NCBI GenBank assembly: GCA_013407085.1
Contig: JACCGJ010000589.1
Location: 52,116-116,115 of the forward strand
From: Atriophallophorus winterbourni
Lineage: Eukaryota; Platyhelminthes; Trematoda; Plagiorchiida; Microphallidae
DNA length: 64,000 nucleotides
Direction: 5' to 3'
Each line of letters starts with the position of its first letter. Position 1 is the first letter of the stretch. A program made the position numbers and the translations under genes. The notes beneath the pieces are model-generated. The model ran no database searches, was not told the DNA's origin, and saw nothing but the letters and a program-made list of their open reading frames with translations. Positions 22,170-32,840 of the stretch are shown here, piece by piece.

Positions 22170-23075
22170 TAGTTGATGAGACAGTTTACCAAATTTACTG
22201 ATCATAAACCCGTAATTCACTCAATGAGCCTATCTGAAAATGGATACTTCCCTAGAGAGACGAGGTACCTGAATTTTGCCAGTCAATTCACGACTTACTT
22301 GCGGAACATCTCAGTTTCCCAAAATTATGTCGCTGATGCACTTTCTAGAATAGCCATGATTGAGGCGCCATCCTCTCTCGATCTCAGCAAAATCGCTGCC
22401 GCGTAAATTGTCGATGCCGAGATCGCACAGCTCAGAGATTCCTCTTCCTTTGACATCAGAACACTACCCTTAACCGACGGCTTGGGTGATATCCATCGCG
22501 ACCTATCGCAAAGCGCTCCCCGACCGGTTATATCGTCTGCGTTCAGATGGCGAGTGTTTGATACACTACTTAATCCTTCCCATTCTGACATTCGTAAATC
22601 GTTAAAATAATCACGGGTAGCTTTATTTGACAGAAAGTCAATAGGGACGTTCGGCAATTGGCCAAATTGTGCGGCGAATGCCAACGAATGAAAATTGACT
22701 GGCGAGCCAAGTCTCCACTACGAACGTTCATCGAAGCGAATGAGCTTTTCTTTCACATCCACGCAGATCTATTTAGACCACCCCCCACATTGACCCTTTT
22801 ATCAGGTGATTAGCGGTCATTCCGCCACAAAACAACTCTTCTTTGAGAGTTTCGCGCATTTTCTTAGAACATTTGGTGGCGCAGTACGGTTGCCCAAGGA
22901 TTGTTACAAAGGACCGAGGTCCCCGTTTCGATGACGGGTTCATTAAATTGCTGGCTACTCTGGGCGACTAACATCATCGTCCGACATCAGCACCACTGTA
23001 ATAACCACTTCCACGCGCACTAATTGCTCAGAGGACGCCATCACAACAACTTCGCGTTATTTAATGAAAACCTTT
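22170..23075 (+). pseudogene. Ty3/Gypsy RNase H-integrase fragment, unit 2
   Basis: The frame 22,173-22,406 repeats the unit 1 RNase H end (FTDHKPVIHSMSLSENGYFP, QNYVADALSRI) with a few substitutions. Integrase remnants follow at 22,560-22,950. From 22,540 on it is indistinguishable from unit 1 by eye. Not functional. Confidence 0.85.
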
Positions 23076-23319
23076 CGAAATCATAGTTTAGCTAAAAGAT
23101 TCCATTCCGCAATACTTTTCAGAAAATATTGATTGAAATATGTTTCTAACCGATTGTGTCTTCATAATTCACCCATAGTCTGACGAAGTTTCTGCGCCAC
23201 GAGTGAAACTTTAAGCAAAACATTCTCTGGTCGATTGCACTCTTTTTACTTTAAAAGAGTATTTTGAAACTACTAACTATCGATATCACACTGTATATTT
23301 CATAATATTAAACAGCTGT

Positions 23320-23325
23320 TTTATT
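23320..23325 (-). terminator. Poly(A) signal AATAAA, PAN gene copy 2
   Basis: AATAAA on the minus strand, 22 bp beyond the predicted stop, as in copy 1. Confidence 0.6.
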
Positions 23326-23346
23326 TTTCAAAACAAATTGTGAATG

Positions 23347-24001
23347 TCATAAATGTAACCCATCTCCACTTTCAAATAACCAGGCTAAATATGTCAAAAA
23401 GAAATTCAGTAGTGATAAGTAATTTATTGCTCGTAAATAATGTCTCATATTGCAAAATGTCAACAAAAGAAAGTAAGGAGAAGAAAAGGAAGATTCAAAC
23501 AAAGTAAAATTGATATGATGCCATCATGTGTATATAAATCACTTACCCGGACATCGTTTCACGCCTGACACCCAACCGTTGCGAGGTTCTAGTTCAAATT
23601 CATGCCCGTCGAGGTGAATGTAACAATGATTTGGATGCTTGTGAAAAACAATTATGATAAATGTCAATTTACTCAGCTTATTTTCATTAAAGACAGTATC
23701 TTGACTAAACACATACCTGTTCTTCATAACTATACGCGATGCAGTCATTAATATTTTCACACAAGTTAGCGCAGTTACTGTAAAACCTCATGTCATTGAA
23801 ACTTTTTGGTGGAATTTGTTGATTTCGTAGCGTCATCCAGGTTTTTGAGCTAGTTTGGCAGTTTGAATCAATAACTTCAGTTCCGTTGCATTGCGTAAAT
23901 AGCAAGATTAACCAAACCAGAGGCATGATAATCACTAACCTTAATTTGTGACACCTGAATTTATACGATGTACAGCCAGTAATATGTTGATGAGCAACCA
24001 A
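23347..24001 (-). CDS. Secreted PAN/apple-domain protein, copy 2 (3 exons)
   Basis: Exons: 24,001-23,717, 23,637-23,547 and 23,384-23,347, with the same phases, donors and acceptors as copy 1. The encoded 137-residue protein keeps the hydrophobic leader (MPLVWLILLFTQCNG) and all six PAN cysteines, including CANLCENINDCIAYSY. Exons 1 and 2 differ from copy 1 at 22 bases, about 20 of them changing the amino acid; 16 residues differ in all. Exon 3 is identical. Poly(A) signal AATAAA lies at 23,320-23,325. Flanking DNA to the right diverges about as much as exon 1, so relaxed constraint and diversification are both possible. The partner is unknown. Confidence 0.72.
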
Positions 24002-24439
24002 TCAGCGGAACGCCAGTGTCAACTGAATGTTCATTGGTTGATGGACAATTGCTTGCAAAGATTCCTGGCAGCTTGTCGAGGAAAACACTACCTCATGAAA
24101 TTAGAGCAGGATGGCTTTCCTTGATATAATCAACTGGAAAAAATAGTTCTAACGCTATATCATGATGATATGAAGCGTGACTATATATGTCGACTTGTGA
24201 GGTCGAGTTTAAATATAAAATATTCACATTGATAAGTTGAGCGTGGTGCTATAGATGAGAAGTAGACAAGTCATCTGAGACAACGTTAATTTCAATCCAC
24301 GAATCCCACAAACTGAATTCAAAGTAATTCAAAATTTCAATGGTCCAAAAAGCAAATACATTACAGTAACCACAAATCAAAAATTTACGGAATGCATAAA
24401 AACAACACAAATGTTTTAACAATATGGAAAGTCAGCACG

Positions 24440-25075
24440 TGTAGTCAGGTGCGAGGTTGAGTTTAGTCAAAATATAATTGTCAAGTTCAGCCTTGAACAA
24501 GTTCAGTCTTGATGCGCAAATGATATGTGGGGCAGAGAGTTTCATATAAAACAAATTCGGATAGCAAAGAAAAACCTTCGACAACTTGATCTGGACCGTG
24601 GAATAAGTAACTTGCAGCCACGCAATCTGCTACAACGTGCTTCCAGTCGATGAAACAGGCGTTCAAGTGGGTGATCCACTGTATGCAGAATGTTGAACAG
24701 CAGGATCAAGTCACCGCAGAGACGACGGTACGAAAAGTCAAAGAGGTTTAGAGTTGCAATCCTCTCTTCGTATGGCCTGTTATACAGCAAGGTCACCAGT
24801 TTTGTAGCGCAGTGGTATACGCGTTGCAGCAAGGTCATGTCCTTCTATAAACATGGGGACCATGCTTGAACACCATACTCCATTGTTGGTCTCATATAGG
24901 TGTTCATTATCCGCGAGAGTATCTGCTTTGTGAAAATGCCGAAGATTATTCTGAGCAATGCTAAGCTTTGGCAATACTTTTTGTTTAAAAACAGAACACT
25001 GCCGTGAAGACTTCAAGTTAATTCTAATCCGCACACCCAGGTCTTTCTCTTCCGTACCCATGAAAGTTGCTGAGT
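24440..25075 (-). pseudogene. CR1-like LINE RT C-terminus, unit 2
   Basis: Minus frames 25,061-24,780 (EEKDLGVRIRINLK, then FKQKVLPKLSIAQNNL) and 24,838-24,542 (MTLLQRVYHCATKLVT, FDFSYRRLCGDLILLF). DLGVRI is the post-thumb DLGVxI motif. The two frames are separated by a frameshift. It is a remnant of the same element as at 17,640-18,260. Confidence 0.85.
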
Positions 25076-25089
25076 TCGCAGAGAGTATG

Positions 25090-27530
25090 TGAATTCAAAT
25101 GATTTACCGACATTCTACATTTTACATTTTTGGATGTTGAATGGTAGGCTGTTTCGAATCTTTAAATAATCACCGTTTGCACACACACTGACCCGCTCGA
25201 AAAATTTAATTTCTGGATTGTTCCTCATTTAAACACCCACAATTGAATTCCAGATGATCATATAATGGTCGAATATTCATACCATGGAATTATCATCAGT
25301 CTGAGATATTAAAACTATAAAAATTTATTTGCGTATATAAAACTACTGGTTTTGACTATTACTAGTTTAGACTCAAAACCTTTGCAATATAAGATAAATG
25401 AGGAAGCATTAGATTGATATCACTGAAAATCTAAAAGTTATTATATAAAAATAAAAACACCAGATTCGAACTCTCTACCGAGAAGAGATATCATAGCCAT
25501 TTTTAATTACTGAATAAGTAACCAATCGTAGAATTCCGCCTTTCGTATCCAAATTTGATCGATTTATTTTTAACTCGTTCGTTTTTAATTTATAAAAACG
25601 TTCATAATAATTTGTGGAATACTTAAGCTTCCTCAATTTATCAAATGTATTCTGAATAAAGCTAATATTTAAGGAGATGTAATCAACAAAAGCAAAATTT
25701 GTTGAAAATATTGATCGCTGCATTTGAATCGTTTCATTTTATTATACTACTCATGAGTAGCACTGACGTAGAAACGGTTGTTTACCAATGTAAACAGCGA
25801 TAATGGGCATCGTTAAATCATATGTTTTAAACATCTGTTAATCTCACAATTTAGTCTATGTTCATTCTTACGAATTCTTCCAGATAGAAAATGTTCAGCA
25901 AGAAGTTAAATGCAGAAACTTCCTTTATTTCGAGCTGAAAACCATTAGTTCAAATATTTAATTGTGATCACTTTTTTATATTTTCCTTATGATAACGAGA
26001 AAACGATTTCCAAAAAGTATCACAAAATCTTATACCAGATAGTCAATCAGTTACTTAAAATGTAAAGAATGTATGAACACAAAACTAAGAAATCAGCAAT
26101 TTTGTTTTCGAAAATCAATTAGACTCATATCAGCATTATGTCCCTAAATTGAATTTAGACGCGTCCACTTTCGTGAGAGTGAAACATTTGAGAATGTCGA
26201 AATTTCAATTTCAGATGTGAATGAAATATTTTGTGAGAGCCTTATCAACGTTAACATAATCAATCCTTTAAGCGCAATCTGGCCAAAGCCTATACGTATC
26301 GTAGCTAAATTTTCAACCTTGAGCTCATCCAATTTAACCCTGTAGGTTTCGTTAATGTGGTCTCAGTGAAATAGAAATTTGAATGCTAATCCGAACCAAC
26401 AATCAGCATCAGCAAAACAAATCCACATTCATAATACTTGTACCGAATAATCTGGTACTCATAAGCAGTCTCAAACCTGAAAATAATGATCCACTAATTT
26501 ACCTTAATGCATTTGTATTTATAAATTATTGGTATATAATTTTCCGTGAACGTGATAGAATCACACAATATATTCCGTGGTAGTCCGCACTCACCAGCAT
26601 CGCGTATCGACAACCCAATATTCAAGGATCAATTTGAAGTTATGATAAACCGAACTTATTTCTAATTTTAAATTTATTCGGCGATTAAAATTCTAGTTCA
26701 GCTGTATTCAAGTAAGGTGTCTCATTTGTCTATCCTAGTTGCATTACGAAAAATCAACCCAGACATGATAGCCTCGATTTGTCATTTCTATTTTCTGACG
26801 TAATTTTACGATCATCATGTCAAAGGCCAAAATAGCTACACGTTCCAACGAGTCGAGTGTTTATCAATAGCAACGGTGATAATAATTTACTCATCAGATT
26901 TGTAGTGCCGGGACAGCAAATGATCCATATTGAGCAAATAAAATTACGTTATCCACGCTGCATTAGCTCCATTTTCTTCGGAAATCGGACATAGTTCGGC
27001 TTTCATCACGTTACAATCGGCAATCTTAAAGCTAATTGAGTGCATCGTGAAGGTGCGCATCCAAACATCTAAAGGTTAAAATACTTTTACAGCAGCTCAA
27101 CACGTTTTGCAGATAAATCGACCCAGTCCATCTGACCGCTCTACTACTTTTCAGGATTGACGCACTGTACTAGATTAAGGTAATGGTATACAATCTTGTA
27201 AAAACACGTATTTTCAAAGCTCTCTTATGAGTCATCCACAGAAAACCCACGTGACAAATCTTTGAACAAATAACTTAGAATGACCTCTATGATCTCAAAA
27301 ATAGACCACATCAATAGCGCCTACATCGATACGTGAATTATAAAACTAACATTAAACCAGGAGTTTTCGATTAGAAATCTTCGTTTGGTTAAGTTGAACC
27401 TGGTAAATAGGCAGATGATCCAATAGCAGACATTTATACCCAAGTTTTCCACCCCCGATTTTCACAGGGACCGTTCAAGTATCCACCATTCAACGTGATG
27501 GTGTAACTTTCAGTGAAATATTGATTGCTC
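25090..27530. other. AT-rich stretch without recognised gene, unit 2
   Basis: Direct counterpart of 18,262-20,680. Differences are spread evenly with indels. The short ORFs at 25,475-25,723 and 26,383-26,583 are not conserved as frames in unit 1. Confidence 0.5.
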
Positions 27531-27539
27531 AGATTGTGT

Positions 27540-28830
27540 TTGTGCTGAATTTACGAAACCATTGGAAGCATTCCATAGTTAGCTTAACAAGTTGGATCCC
27601 AAAATCCAGGTTACAAAGGAGATTGAGTCGACAGAAAAGACCATTTCATTATTGGAATGTCTCGCGCGAAAGCAGACTGTTAAATTAGCACTACGGTCTA
27701 TCGTGATCCCATCGACACAGATGCCGTCTTTCGGCACTCATCAGCGCACTCCAAAACCTATTTAAATAACTGACCAACTCGCTGTTCTACCAAGTTAAAC
27801 GCTTGTGCAGCAGTGCCACCGATAAAATGCGATCCCATCAAAAAGTTAGTCGTCGACTTGCAGATCATGGTTACCATATGAGTGTAATTGAACGCATAAT
27901 AAAACAAGTTAAATACCGAGCACCCAAAACGCAAAACGTTTTAGCTTGAAACAATTTCTAAAAATAACGACAAGGAAGCGTTTAAGGGGATAAGTCGAAT
28001 GTTAAATAACGAAGGTATACGAGTAATGTATAAAATGGGTAGACCATTTGGATTCTCATTAACCGTCTCATGTATAAAACACCTTCAGGCTGCAAGAGGA
28101 ATTGCGTATCTAAAATCAACTGCAAGGTTTGCTTGGTAGTATATATCGGGGAAACATCCAGAGAACTCATTATCAGGATAGGTGAAAACAAAAATTGAAT
28201 CGGTAAGCAGCCACGCAATTCCAGTGTATATCATTCAGTGATGAGAGATTCATCATTAGCTGAACACCTGCTGGCCACAGGTCACAGCGTTGATCTTGAT
28301 AACATAGAAGTGATGAGAATAATAAGTGATAAAACCATACATACGACTACACGCTGAGGCGGTTGAGATTACAAAGGTCGCCAAAAATGCAGTCAATACG
28401 GTGGATGGGGCTGATATCTCCACAATCAGGTGTCCGTTTCTGCAGCGGATAAACAATAACGTGCGTGACCGATTACGCAATCGAGCTAATATGTCAACAA
28501 TGTCATTCACACATGACAAGACCACAAAATTAAGTGATTATACGGGTGGTGGTGCGTCAGTTGATATCGAACGCGCCTGTCTATTTTATCGAGCGCAGAA
28601 CCCAGCATGGACTGTGCAGTTAATAACCAGATTAGGATTGGTCAGGGGAATGAAATTTAAGCTTGATCTTCGTTCGTACTGTCACCCTTGGACTGACGAA
28701 TCTTCTGAATCAGAAGTGAAACGTTGCCAATAAACTACTCTCACCGATTCATTACAAACGTTCTTTTCTCATGATTATGATTCCCGATCGGTCACGAACA
28801 TTTGCCATTACATTTCTGATTTTGCTTAGT
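27540..28830 (+). pseudogene. Penelope-like element 3' half, unit 2
   Basis: Counterpart of 20,690-21,955. It keeps the VYRDPIDTDA-like RT end near 27,700, the GIY-YIG remnant near 28,120-28,190 (VYIGETSRELIIRI in a broken frame), and a longer open tail at 28,326-28,733 (RLHAEAVEI, VDGADISTI, NNNVRDRLRNRANMSTM, SVDIERACLFY). The tail frame is less damaged than in unit 1. It is still not a complete element. Confidence 0.8.
28693..28722 (+). ncRNA. Hammerhead-like hairpin at Penelope 3' end, unit 2
   Basis: CTGACGA, then a TCTTCTGAATCAGAAGT hairpin, then GAAAC. Same layout as at 21,823 and 40,748. Helix II is TTCTGA/TCAGAA with compensating changes against the other copies. Confidence 0.5.
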
Positions 28831-28869
28831 TTTGCAAACAAACATAAATAAGTTGAACCATTGGTCAAT

Positions 28870-29152
28870 TCGAAACACGCTGCTCTTCAACTTCTTCAAG
28901 CCCACAATGTTGCCAGTTGAAAAATCATTCTCGTTCTCATACATACTTAACAGTCATATGCTCAGAAAGATCTCGGTGTCTGAGTCTGCAAAAATTTGAA
29001 AAACAGTTTGCAGTGCGAGGCCATCTATAAGCGTGCATGAAACGTACTCGCCTTAATTAGACAAATTTTCGTCTATTTTCCACTGCACTATTTTTTAAAT
29101 GTACCCAATATATACATACATAACATTGTGCACTAGAATGTACAAACTCGGA
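28870..29152 (+). pseudogene. CR1-like LINE fragment, left half (split by RTE)
   Basis: Broken frames read an LQVDKSI-like stretch, AIYKRA, LALIRQIF and VQTRTG. They are equivalent to the LINE segment LQVDKPILLLY, YKRACNVLGL, YIVQAWTPWM seen at 3,923-4,288 and 52,637-52,951. The fragment continues at 32,404 after the RTE insertion. Confidence 0.7.
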
Positions 29153-29164
29153 CTGGATGAGTAT
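29153..29164. repeat. 12-bp target site duplication, left
   Basis: CTGGATGAGTAT, repeated exactly at 32,392-32,403. It brackets the RTE element and defines its ends. Confidence 0.85.
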
Positions 29165-29189
29165 GACTTACTTACTTGACTTAATCCCT

Positions 29190-29936
29190 TGAGTTCCTGG
29201 AAGAACATAGGGCCTCGGCAACTTGTCTTTAGTTTGGTCTGTCCATAGCAGCCAGTTTGATGTCGTTCCAGTTAAGTCCACACTTGCGGATTTTCTCTTC
29301 ACACGAGCGCTTCCAAGAAAGCCTTGGGCGTCCGACCCGTCTCTTTCCGATTAAGTTCCATACCAGAGCATGATGCGTGATGTCATCATATAGTTTCCGC
29401 AAGGTGTGCCCAACTCATCTCCACTTTCTTCTACTGATCTGCTGGGCGATCTGGTCTTCAGCAGCAATCTGCCACAGTTCTCGATTCCTTATCTTTTCTG
29501 GCCATTTTACCCCAATAATTCGACGAAGGCAATTATTGTGGAATGATTGCAAGCGGCCAGAAGACTTCGCCGTCACTCGCCAGGTTTCCGATCCATAGAG
29601 TAGCACGAATTTGACGTTGTTTCCAAATATACGGAGTTTAGTGCGTTTTGATAGAACCTTCGACTCCCAAATGGGTTTCAAAGCTATGAACGCGTATCTT
29701 GCTTTGCCGATTCTGGCGACTATGTCTTCGTCCGTGCCACCACTTATTGAAACAATGCTGCCGAGGTAGACGAATTGCGTGACGTCTTTGACTGCTTTAC
29801 CATTGATGGTGATTGATGGGTGCTCATCAGTTAGCGCACGGAAGACTTCTGTTTTTTCAGTATTCACGCGTAGTCCTGCATATGAAGCAAAGTGTGCTAG
29901 TCTATCGGATTTTTCTCTGAAGACGTTGGGGGTCAC
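29190..29936 (-). pseudogene. RTE LINE RT thumb and C-terminal domain
   Basis: The frame 29,936-29,415 reads REKSDRLAHFASYAGLRVNT, then EKTEVFRAL, FVYLGSIVSISGGTDEDI and VLLYGSETWRVTAKS, then LQSFHNNCLRRIIGVKWPE. These are hallmark RTE motifs following YADD (LNxxKTE, YLGS, YGSETW, CLRRI). It continues with W.GHTLRK-like and GKRRVGRPRLSWKRS pieces to about 29,190. The first part is open for 173 codons. The upstream join to RT is interrupted by a stop. Confidence 0.85.
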
Positions 29937-29964
29937 GTGATATCAAGCAGACATCATCGGCGTA

Positions 29965-30603
29965 TTACAGATCCTCCAAATGCTTGGATTCCTTCCAGTC
30001 GGTACCATTCCTTTCACCTTTCACTGTCTGTTCCATTATCCAGTCTATTACCAACAGAAAAATTATTGGGGACAACAGGCATCCCCGGCGGACGCCAGTC
30101 TCAACTGCAAATGGATCGGTCAGTCTTCCGTTGTGAATTATCTGACAGGGGGCAACTTTATACAGCTGCTTTATGAGGTCCATGTACAGCGGTTGAACCC
30201 CATAGTGTGGCAAAAGCTTTCATATGAATCCGCGGTCCACACTGTTGAAGGCTTCCTCAAAATCTATGAACTTGAGGCAAAGAGGCGATTGCTATATAAT
30301 GCTTCGTTCAATTATTATGCGGAGTGTCGCAATATGGTCGATACCAGACTTTTGTTTTCTGAAGCCTGATTGCTCTGGCCGTAACACTTGGTCGATAGCG
30401 TCGCGCAAACGCATAAGGATGATGCGTGTAAGTACTTTACTAGGGACTGAGAGCAGCATGATACCTCGCCAGTTTTTGCATAGCCTCAGATCCCCTTTCT
30501 TTGGAAGTTTTACCAAATGACTTCTCTTCCAATCATTCGGGACCCGTCTTTCTGACCAGATTTTCTGCAGCTGATGAAGTAACATATCAGCCGAGGTGTC
30601 CAA
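29965..30603 (-). pseudogene. RTE LINE reverse transcriptase core
   Basis: The frame 30,603-30,292 reads LHQLQKIWSERRVPNDWKRS, then LVKLPKKGDLRLCKNWRGIM and RPEQSGFRKQKSGIDHIATL. The frame 30,213-29,965 reads MDLIKQLYKVAPCQIIHNG and VETGVRRGCLLSPIIF, which is RT motif B/B'. YADDVCLI lies near 29,965-29,935 immediately after an in-frame TAA. Motif A (FVDFxKAFD) falls in the frameshifted gap between the two frames. Confidence 0.85.
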
Positions 30604-31265
30604 ATCAGCCTCTAGAGCTTGTGGTGGAATCCCATCTGGACCTGGTGCATTGCCATTCTTTAGCGATTTTAAGGCAAAAAGGATTTCATTTCGAACGGGG
30701 GGTCGGTGTTTACGTCTAGCAAATTTGCTGCAGGTGGGATGTCAGTGACTGAAGTTGGTGCTGGTCAATTTAGGAGTTCCTTGGATCGCTATCCATCGCT
30801 TCCTTTGCAACGATTCCTCACCGATAAGGTTACCTTTACCGTCCTTTATTATTTTGCCGTAAGGCATTTTCCTTCCTGATAAGGTTCTGGTAATGTTGTA
30901 GACGGTGTTCATGTCTCTCTTTTCTGCTGCATTTCCCGCCTCCGTTGCCAGCATTTCAGAGAACCGCCTCTTGTCAATTCTGGCACTTCATTTCACGTCT
31001 TTATTTAGGGAGCCGTATTGTTCGACGTATCAGTTTGGTTTTTTTTTTGCTTGGTGTCCTTACACCGAAGGATCTGTTGTTTCAGCTGCCTTCATGAGTT
31101 GATCAGTGTCCAAGTTTCACTCGAGATCCACACTTTGTCTTTCTTTACCCGTCTTCCATTTACGTGCTTTCAAGTGTATTGCTTGCCAACAATCTTTCAG
31201 AGCGGTTCAGTGTTCATTTATTGGGAGTTCAGGAGTTTAGTTGTTGAGCGATTCGAATCTGTTTT

Positions 31266-31961
31266 TCAGTGAGATTGAGAAAATTTCTCTTGTACGCTCT
31301 TGACCGGATCGTTGAGCGCGCAAAAGTCTGCGAAACATTCACCGTTCTTATTCATTTTATCTAGGGCATGCGTACTCATCACAGATTCTCTCCCTGTGTT
31401 GTCTGGACCCAATTTCGCGCTCATGTCGCCCATTGAAATCTTGATATCTCGCTTAAGTGTCTTTTCTAGAAGCGACTGCAGACGCACGTAAAATTCTTCT
31501 TTCGACTCAAGGCTAGCATTGTTTGTGGGCGCATAACATAGAATTACCGTCACATTTCTCCCGTTGGAGTTGAATCTGGCTGTGATTATCCGTGAGTCGA
31601 CGGGTTCCCATCCAATGAGAGCGCCTGCAGCTATTGGGGATAACATAATGGCGACGCCTTTAGAATGACCATGGTTCTCATCTTCATGACCTGAGTAAAT
31701 AATCCGTTCCACGGATGGTAAAACCAACATACCAGATCCATTCCATGTACTTTCACATATTCCCAGCAGTTGTATACCACACCTCTGCATTTCTTTCGCG
31801 ACCTGTGCAGCCTTTCTTGTCTCATACATCGTACAAACGTTCCATGTGGCATTCTTTGTTGTTGCTTCCATCGACAGAAGATTCATCTGCTGTCTGGCTT
31901 CCGGTGGGCTTTCACCAGTCTGCTTTATTTTTACCTCAGATGAGGTTTCTTCTCGATTCAA
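31266..31961 (-). pseudogene. RTE LINE AP endonuclease domain
   Basis: 231 codons open. Motifs: TWNVCTMYE (catalytic Asn region), GICESTWNGSG (Glu), HSKGVAIMLSP, VILCYAPTNNA and MGDMSAKLG (GDxNAxxG). This is an apurinic/apyrimidinic-type nuclease that nicks target DNA for LINE insertion. The frame ends before the SDH motif. The upstream 31,962-32,391 is leader without a convincing ORF. It is part of an inactive element. Confidence 0.85.
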
Positions 31962-32391
31962 GCATGGAGATGTTACTTTGGTATGACATGTTGCTTTGGT
32001 TTCAGTAGCGGTTTGAGGTTTTCACTGAGTGGATTTGCTGACCCTGCGTCTAACCCTCCTCCTTCTGCAGACGGGCTTGTACCGTCCTCGGCGGAGTATT
32101 GTGATTGTGTTATCCGCAGGAAGCAGAGGTTTGGAGTCAGGGTTTCCATCCCCTAGATAAACTGCCCTCCCAGGCTGACGAGCTCCATCTAACCGGAGCG
32201 AACTGGTTTTGAGGCGCCAGTCACCCGCCTCCGCCCCTTCTCCTGTCAGTAAAAGCAGTTTTGCCACGAGCAGGCCAGGAGTTGGGCTTCGGTTGTCAGA
32301 GGCTATTTGAGACGCACGCCGTATGAGAGCATTTTGTAGGTAGCGTGAGCTTATCCCCACCACCACCCCCGGCTGTGACAACCTTGGGAAC

Positions 32392-32403
32392 CTGGATGAG
32401 TAT
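32392..32403. repeat. 12-bp target site duplication, right
   Basis: CTGGATGAGTAT, exact match to 29,153-29,164. It is followed by an AT-rich simple stretch (ATACATATATAC...), in which GGATGAGTAT recurs at about 32,424. Confidence 0.85.
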
Positions 32404-32840
32404 ATACATATATACATATATGGATGAGTATATATATGTATAAATATAATGCTCGTCCTTGTAATGATTCATGATTGAAATGGTTACTGTATTGCACAAT
32501 CTATCAATTGAGCGGCTACTGACTAGATTTTGATTAAGCACTTTGAATCGCCGGCGCATCCAAGCTTAACTAATTCTGACATACAGAATAATGCATACAA
32601 GATCCTACATACAAGACTCCTCTTTAAACTTTGGTACAATCTCCCAAACGGCAGTCACAATCTGACCCTTCAAATCCCACATTCTAGATTAAACACTCAA
32701 CGTAATTTTTACGCAGTCCTTGTATGCTTTTGCGGAACAGTTTACCTCCAGAAATTTCTTCCATCAAATGAAGTGATATTCAAAGGAACTTTAAGATCTT
32801 TTATGGTGAATAATTCTGTGTTAGCCCCAGTTTACTGAAG
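32404..32840 (+). pseudogene. CR1-like LINE fragment, right half
   Basis: The frame 32,530-32,838 reads FKLWYNLPNGSHNLTLQIPH, then SRLNTQRNFYAVLVCFCGTV and YLQKFLPS. This is the extreme C-terminus of the CR1-like RT and equals the reverse complement of 52,334-52,588. It is the continuation of 28,870-29,152. The ATG at the frame start is not meaningful. Confidence 0.75.

Larger units (their letters stand above)
21961..28830 (+). repeat. Tandem duplication, unit 2
   Basis: Direct repeat of 15,149-21,960. The junction falls in GCTTAGTTTTCCTCTTACC: the left part equals the end of the Penelope tail, the right part equals the start of unit 1. Unit 2 has the same order of Gypsy fragment, PAN gene, LINE C-terminus, AT-rich stretch and Penelope element. 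Confidence 0.93.
29165..32391 (-). mobile_element. Nearly full-length RTE-like LINE (3.23 kb)
   Basis: On the minus strand, in order: a GC-rich 5' leader (32,391-31,990), an endonuclease frame (31,961-31,266), a linker (30,954-30,742), RT (30,603-29,965), a C-terminal domain (29,936-29,190) and a 3' end with ACTTACTTACTT-type short repeats on the plus strand. A 12-bp target duplication flanks it. The length suits RTE-clade LINEs, which are about 3.2 kb. Several frameshifts and stops, including one just before YADD, make it inactive. The family resembles schistosome RTE elements (SR2 type); that naming is inference. Confidence 0.88.
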
